Source: Methanobacteriota archaeon
GTDB taxonomy: Archaea > Methanobacteriota > Methanobacteria > Methanobacteriales > Methanobacteriaceae
DNA length: 17,674 bases
Reading direction: 5' to 3'
Assembly (NCBI GenBank): GCA_023430285.1
Contig: JAEZAV010000175.1
Span: 1-17,674, forward strand
The notes below the pieces were generated by a model that did no database searches, was not told the DNA's origin, and saw only the letters and a program-made list of their open reading frames with translations. Positions 13,461 to 17,674 of this stretch are shown piece by piece; positions within the stretch are counted from its first letter, which is position 1, and each line of letters starts with the position of its first letter. Both the position numbers and the translations under genes were made by a program.

Positions 13461-15140
13461 ATGTCATTATTAAGTAAATCAACAATCAATAATCAACCTA
13501 AATCAGTATGGGCTGTATTTTTCGCATCCATAATCGCTTTTATGGGTCTGGGTCTAGTTGACCCAATTTTACCAGCTATTTCCAACCAGTTGGGTGCAAG
13601 TCCAAGCCAAGTAACCCTACTATTTACAAGCTACAACGCTGTCATGGCGGTAGCAATGCTTGTCACAGGAGTTGTATCCACTAAACTCGGCATTAAAAAA
13701 ACATTACTCATGGGAGTAGTGATAATAGCTGCATTTTCAACACTTGGGGGTCTGTCAAACAATATCTGGACCATCGTAGGATTACGTGGATTTTGGGGAA
13801 TAGGCAACGCCCTGTTTGTTGCAACAGCATTGACCGCCATTGTGAGCCTTTCAAAGAATGGAACAGCCAAATCCGTAATTTTATATGAAGCAGCTATAGG
13901 GCTTGGAATTTCAGTAGGGCCTCTTCTTGGGGGAATATTGGGGGAAGCATCTTGGAGATATCCATTTATAGGGGTAGGTGTTTTAATGGCAGTGGCATTC
14001 GTATTCCTCATAACCTACATGCCAGAATCTAAAGAAGAGAAAAAACAAAACCCCCACACATCACTAAGGGATCCTTTCAGAGCAATGAAACATAGGCCAA
14101 TAGCAGTGTTTGGTATAGCTGCATGCCTCTATAACTTTGGTTTCTTTACTCTACTAGCCTATGCACCATTTGTAATGGGATTAGATGCCTACGGCATAGG
14201 CATTGTATTTGTGGCATGGGGAATTCTCCTTGCAGTGACATCCATTTTCATGGCACCAAAACTCCAAGAGAAATTTGGAACAGTTAAATCCATGTGCATA
14301 ATGTTAACTGCATTTGCAGTTGTTCTTTTGATTATGGGAGTTTGGACATCCACCCAATGGGTTGTAATTGCATGTATCATATTTTCAGGAGCACTGTTGG
14401 GAAATAACAACACTTTAATCACAACTGCAGTGATGAAAGCAGCACCAATTGAGAGATCAACGGCATCTGCAGCATACAGTTTTCTACGTTTTATAGGGTC
14501 TGCTATTGCTCCATTTACAGCCGGAGTACTTGCAGAAATATATTCTCCACACATTCCATTCCTTGTGGGAGGGTGCTTTGTTTTAGGTTCAGTCATGTTC
14601 ATAGTACTAAACCGACATCATATCCTCCATGTTGATAAATCAGAGGATATGGTCATGGAAAAACCTGTAAAAAAGACGTTAATAGTGAAAGAATTTATGG
14701 TAACAAATTTAATATCTGTTAAATTAGATTCAACAATTTTAGATCTGTTAAAACTCTTCACAAAACACAAGATTGGTGGTGCACCAGTGTTGGACAGTCA
14801 GAAGAACTTGATTGGAATGGTGAGTGATGGGGATATTATTAGATATCTTGCACCCAAGGAAGGATCAGTTCACGACTTCATTTACGATGTACTAGTTGAA
14901 GAGGAAGAAAATGAACAAGATGTTCTAAAGGAAAGGATCAACGCAACTGTTGAGGATTTTATGGAAAAAAAACATATCTACACATTAAAAGAAGAAGACA
15001 CCTTTGAAAGAGCAATTCGTAAACTATCCAAACACCACTTCAAAAAACTTCCAGTATTAGATTCAAACAACAAAGTCACAGGCATTATTAGCAGGGGAGA
15101 CATAGACAACAACCTAATGAAAATCCTGTCAAACAAATAA
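13461..15140 (+). CDS. MFS transporter fused to a C-terminal CBS-domain pair
   Basis: Residues about 15-388 form a 12-TM drug:H+ antiporter-type MFS domain, with LGLVDPILPAI in TM1, the loop VSTKLGIKKTLLMG in the place of motif A, and the antiporter motif C in GISVGPLLGGIL. After a short basic linker come two CBS domains, about 410-465 (IGGAPVLDSQKNLIGMVSDGD) and 497-556 (FKKLPVLDSNNKVTGIISRGD), joined by an acidic linker with EEEENEQD. The CBS pair should be cytoplasmic and could gate transport in response to a nucleotide. CBS pairs are familiar on CLC, MgtE and ABC transporters, but not usual on MFS proteins. There is no frameshift or stop at the junction. GGAG at 13450-13453 precedes the ATG by 7 bases. 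The tandem TTGATATATCAA sites upstream point to control by the adjacent MarR protein. Confidence 0.93.
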   Translation: MSLLSKSTINNQPKSVWAVFFASIIAFMGLGLVDPILPAISNQLGASPSQVTLLFTSYNAVMAVAMLVTGVVSTKLGIKKTLLMGVVIIAAFSTLGGLSNNIWTIVGLRGFWGIGNALFVATALTAIVSLSKNGTAKSVILYEAAIGLGISVGPLLGGILGEASWRYPFIGVGVLMAVAFVFLITYMPESKEEKKQNPHTSLRDPFRAMKHRPIAVFGIAACLYNFGFFTLLAYAPFVMGLDAYGIGIVFVAWGILLAVTSIFMAPKLQEKFGTVKSMCIMLTAFAVVLLIMGVWTSTQWVVIACIIFSGALLGNNNTLITTAVMKAAPIERSTASAAYSFLRFIGSAIAPFTAGVLAEIYSPHIPFLVGGCFVLGSVMFIVLNRHHILHVDKSEDMVMEKPVKKTLIVKEFMVTNLISVKLDSTILDLLKLFTKHKIGGAPVLDSQKNLIGMVSDGDIIRYLAPKEGSVHDFIYDVLVEEEENEQDVLKERINATVEDFMEKKHIYTLKEEDTFERAIRKLSKHHFKKLPVLDSNNKVTGIISRGDIDNNLMKILSNK

Positions 15141-15210
15141 AGAGGGATAAGAAATAAACAACTAATGATGAAAATAGAATGGGTTAAAAAATTCATAGGG
15201 GTAAAATGGA

Positions 15211-15513
15211 ATGGTTGAAATGGAAGCCATAACAACAACAAAAGATGGTGTAATGTTAAACATTGAAGTGGGTACAAAATCTGACAACTTCAGGATCACG
15301 GGTTACAACGACTGGAGAAAATCATTTGAAATTAAAATTAAAGCAGTTCCTCAGAAGGGTAAAGCTAACAAAGAAATTATTCTAGAGTTTGCAAAGCTCA
15401 CCAACAAGAGGGTTGAACTTGTTTCTGGACACAAAAGCCACCGTAAAACTCTCAAGATCTACGATATCAACGAGGAAGATCTTCTAAAATTAATAGAACA
15501 AGAAATAAAATGA
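15211..15513 (+). CDS. DUF167 (YggU-family) protein
   Basis: The 100-residue protein fits the small DUF167/YggU family, an alpha-beta fold found in bacteria, archaea and eukaryotes with no firmly known role. The typical core is seen in EIKIKAVPQKGKANKEIILEFAKL, followed by VELVSGHKSHRKTLKI. The VP-x-x-GKAN motif and the SGHKSHRK stretch are the family hallmarks. It has no signal peptide or membrane span. AGGGGT at 15197-15202 precedes the ATG at 15211 by 8 bases; an in-frame ATG at 15220 is a second option. It follows the MFS-CBS gene by 70 bases and converges on rfbB. It need not share function with either. Confidence 0.88.
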   Translation: MVEMEAITTTKDGVMLNIEVGTKSDNFRITGYNDWRKSFEIKIKAVPQKGKANKEIILEFAKLTNKRVELVSGHKSHRKTLKIYDINEEDLLKLIEQEIK

Positions 15514-15514
15514 A

Positions 15515-15562
15515 TAAAAATAAAATGGAAAATTTTCAGGCTATTTTTAAGCTCTGAAAATT
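15515..15562 (-). terminator. Hairpin terminator between DUF167 and rfbB
   Basis: AATTTTCAG-GCT (15531-15542) pairs with AGC-T-CTGAAAATT (15550-15562), 12 pairs with one bulge and a 7-base loop, spanning the last codons of rfbB. On the minus strand the T-rich stretch at 15529-15515 follows it, so it should end the rfbB transcript. Confidence 0.5.
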
Positions 15563-16485
15563 GAAATATTCGCTTTGTACCAGTCAATGGTTGATTTTAT
15601 TGCGTCTTCAAACTTGACTTCAGGTTTCCACCCAAGCTTTTTGATCTTGGTAGAATCCAGGGAATATCTCCTGTCGTGGCCAAGACGGTCCTCAACAAAG
15701 GTGATGAGATCCTCTGATTTTCCCAAGTTTTCAAGGATTAACTTGGTGATTTCGAGGTTGTTCTTTTCGTTACCTCCACCAACGTTGTAAACTTCCCCTA
15801 ATTTTCCCTTCATAAGGGCAGTGTAAACACCTCTACAGTTATCAGGAGCATATATCCAATCTCTCACATTTTTTCCATCACCGTAAACAGGAAGCTGTTT
15901 ATCCTGCATTGCATTCAAGATGAAAAGGGGTATTAACTTCTCTGGGAACTGGTAAGGTCCAAAATTGTTACTGCTCCTGGTGATGAGTACTGGAGCCCCG
16001 TAGGTCTTGTAATATGCACTCACAAGCACATCTGCACCGGCTTTACTTGCGGAATATGGGCTTGAAGGGTCGATATTACTGAGTTCAGTAAAGGAACCAT
16101 TTTCAATACTTCCATAAACTTCATCTGTAGATATTTGGAGGTACCTTTCAACATCGTACTTTCTAACATTTTCAAGAAGGTTGTAGGTTCCAATAACATC
16201 GGTCTTAACAAAAACCCCTGGATCTTCGATGGACCTGTCAACATGAGTTTCTGCAGCGAAGTTCACAACGTAGTCACAGTCCTTCATGACATTTTTAACT
16301 GCTTCTGCATCTCCAATATCTCCCTTAACAAATTCTATCTTGTCTTTCACATCATCAAGATATTTTGGATTAGCTGCGTAGGTTAATTTATCGAAAACAA
16401 CCAGATCATGATCGTATTTTTCAACCATCTGATGCACGAAGTTACAGCCTATAAAACCTGCACCACCAGTAATAAGCATTTTCAT
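15547..16485 (-). CDS. rfbB: dTDP-glucose 4,6-dehydratase
   Basis: This 312-residue protein is an extended short-chain dehydrogenase. The NAD-binding GGAGFIG is at 7-13, AAETHVDRSI near 77-86, the catalytic TDE triad at 120-122 in STDEVYG, and YSASK at 144-148 supplies the Tyr and Lys. RDWIYAPDNCRGV and the TRSSNNFGPYQFPEKLIP stretch are typical of RmlB/RfbB rather than of UDP-glucose epimerase. The enzyme makes dTDP-4-keto-6-deoxyglucose, a precursor of dTDP-rhamnose and other deoxysugars for surface polysaccharide. The start is the ATG at 16485-16483, with GGTG 8 bases before it; a longer frame from 16614 would add 43 low-complexity residues with no ribosome site. It is divergent from a galU-type gene. 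Confidence 0.9.
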   Translation of the reverse strand: MKMLITGGAGFIGCNFVHQMVEKYDHDLVVFDKLTYAANPKYLDDVKDKIEFVKGDIGDAEAVKNVMKDCDYVVNFAAETHVDRSIEDPGVFVKTDVIGTYNLLENVRKYDVERYLQISTDEVYGSIENGSFTELSNIDPSSPYSASKAGADVLVSAYYKTYGAPVLITRSSNNFGPYQFPEKLIPLFILNAMQDKQLPVYGDGKNVRDWIYAPDNCRGVYTALMKGKLGEVYNVGGGNEKNNLEITKLILENLGKSEDLITFVEDRLGHDRRYSLDSTKIKKLGWKPEVKFEDAIKSTIDWYKANISIFRA

Positions 16486-16818
16486 ATTTTTTTCACCATC
16501 TAAATTTTTATAAATAACATTATGATTCGAAACTATATTAAACTTAATTTTTAACAAAAAAGTTGGAATTTTTACTAAACGGGTTGGAATTAGGATGAAA
16601 GATTTGATTTTCAAATTATTCCTAAATCAAGGTTAGATCTTGATATTTATCAAACCCTGTTTTGGATTTCTCAAAAATTTTATATACTCCATTCCTATTA
16701 AACCATTACTATTGAGTAACTAATTTAAAATGCTGTTAAAATGCATATTATAATTTGAAAATTGAAATTTATTAAGTTTTTTAAGTATATTGATCATAAT
16801 AATTGGGGTGATTTAAAA
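16486..16818. promoter_or_regulatory. Divergent rfbB/galU promoter region
   Basis: This 333-base AT-rich region serves two sugar-nucleotide genes. For rfbB, a minus-strand TATA-like TTTAATATA lies at 16542-16534. For galU, TTTTATATA at 16677-16685 preceded by AAA matches the archaeal BRE/TATA consensus. It predicts a start near 16710 and a leader of about 110 bases. The space holds a direct repeat GTTGGAATT at 16562-16570 and 16583-16591. Inverted repeats are ATCAAG/CTTGAT at 16626-16644 and TTACT/AGTAA at 16706-16719, the latter at the predicted galU start. No gene is seen. Confidence 0.5.
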
Positions 16819-17664
16819 ATGAAAGCGGTTATACCTGCTGCGGGTTTGGGTACAAGATTTTTACCTGCCACTAAAGCACAGCCAAAGGAAATGTTACCTG
16901 TATTCAATAAACCAACCATTCAATACGTGGTTGAAGAGGCAGTAGCATCTGGAATTGACGACATTCTCATAATAACAGGTAAAGGTAAAAGATCAATAGA
17001 AGATCATTTTGATAAATCATTCGAGTTGGAATATTTCCTTAAAAATTGTGGTAAAACTGAAAGACTCCACGAAATTGAATCCATATCTGAAATGGCTGAT
17101 ATTTATTACGTGAGGCAGAAGAAACAAGAAGGACTTGGTGATGCAATAAGGTGTGCCAAGAAACATGTTGATGGTGATGCATTTGCAGTTCTTCTAGGTG
17201 ACACAATAGCAAGGTCCAAGGTACCATGCACAAAACAGTTGTTAGACATATATAACAAGTACGAAGCATCAACCATTGCCATTGAAAAGGTTCCAGACGA
17301 AAAGGTTGAAAGGTACGGAATAATCGGGGGCAAACCAATATCTGAAGATCTCTACGAGATAGAGGAACTGGTTGAAAAACCGAAACTCGAAAATGCACCG
17401 TCCAACCTTGCAATCACAGGAAGATACGTATTTGCTCCGGAGATATTTGATCATCTGGAAAATATCAATCCTGGTTTTGGTGGGGAGATACAGCTAACAG
17501 ATGCAATGAAATCATTGAACAAAATTTACGGCCACATATACGATGGAAAGATCTATGATATTGGAAACACAGTAGAATGGCTTAAAAGTTCTGTAGAAAT
17601 TGCACTGGAAGATCCAGAGGTGGGGGAAGATCTGAGATCCTACCTAACAGGAATAATCAAATAA
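16819..17664 (+). CDS. galU: UTP-glucose-1-phosphate uridylyltransferase (GalU type)
   Basis: The 281-residue protein is a GalU-type sugar-1-phosphate nucleotidyltransferase. The nucleotide loop is AAGLGTRFLPATKAQPKEML at residues 6-25, followed by EGLGDAIRCAK and VLLGDT, whose Asp binds metal, and GFGGEIQLTDAM. It forms UDP-glucose from UTP and glucose 1-phosphate for cell-surface glycans. The full set of GalU-specific motifs, rather than RmlA ones, argues against a dTDP-glucose synthase. The ATG at 16819 follows GGGGTGAT; an upstream in-frame ATG at 16762 would add 19 residues through this site. The neighbour rfbB is transcribed away from the same region, which suggests joint control of surface-sugar precursors. 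Confidence 0.92.
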   Translation: MKAVIPAAGLGTRFLPATKAQPKEMLPVFNKPTIQYVVEEAVASGIDDILIITGKGKRSIEDHFDKSFELEYFLKNCGKTERLHEIESISEMADIYYVRQKKQEGLGDAIRCAKKHVDGDAFAVLLGDTIARSKVPCTKQLLDIYNKYEASTIAIEKVPDEKVERYGIIGGKPISEDLYEIEELVEKPKLENAPSNLAITGRYVFAPEIFDHLENINPGFGGEIQLTDAMKSLNKIYGHIYDGKIYDIGNTVEWLKSSVEIALEDPEVGEDLRSYLTGIIK

Positions 17665-17674
17665 ATTAAAAAAA

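Overview
The window reads as chromosomal DNA of a hydrogenotrophic methanogen of the order Methanobacteriales, most likely a mesophilic Methanobacterium. The evidence is a NifH-like CfbC protein of coenzyme F430 synthesis, an archaeal ArfB deformylase of the F420/riboflavin route, an MJ0301-like MBL-fold protein of the methanopterin type, an archaeal Sm protein next to ribosomal protein L37e, archaeal TATA boxes, AT-rich spacers, oligo-T terminators and strong AGGTG Shine-Dalgarno sites. Several genes start at TTG or GTG just downstream of such a site. No IS element, phage gene, CRISPR array or rRNA gene is visible.

Layout. (1) 1-1418: the end of an unknown plus-strand gene converges on a minus-strand pair, PUA-domain protein then arfB. 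(2) 1419-1964: a 546-base gene-poor stretch. (3) 1965-3341: lsm, rpl37e and a TOPRIM/coiled-coil protein, an information-processing cluster. (4) 3448-6143: purF and a U32-family protein. (5) 6174-8091, minus: a MarR regulator overlapping a 14-TM drug-type MFS exporter. (6) 8285-9557: a CBS-pair protein overlapping cfbC by 8 bases. (7) 9573-10889, minus: an MBL-fold enzyme followed by a DUF123 GIY-YIG protein. (8) 11074-12749: a DUF371 protein, tRNA-Leu(GAG) on the minus strand, and an unknown secreted protein. (9) 12871-15140: a second MarR regulator and an MFS transporter fused to a C-terminal CBS pair, linked by three copies of one palindrome. (10) 15211-17664: a DUF167 protein, then dTDP-glucose 4,6-dehydratase and a GalU-type nucleotidyltransferase diverging from a 333-base regulatory region.

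How the parts work together. Most genes are housekeeping: cofactors (arfB, cfbC, MBL enzyme), purines (purF), RNA biology (PUA, lsm, L37e, tRNA) and surface sugars (rfbB, galU). The two MarR/MFS cassettes are the accessory, environment-responsive part. The most distinctive unit is 12871-15140. There a MarR protein probably represses itself and a transporter that carries its own nucleotide-sensing-type CBS module. The free CBS protein fused operonically to cfbC has the same two-CBS, long-linker build, so the CBS theme occurs twice within 7 kb.
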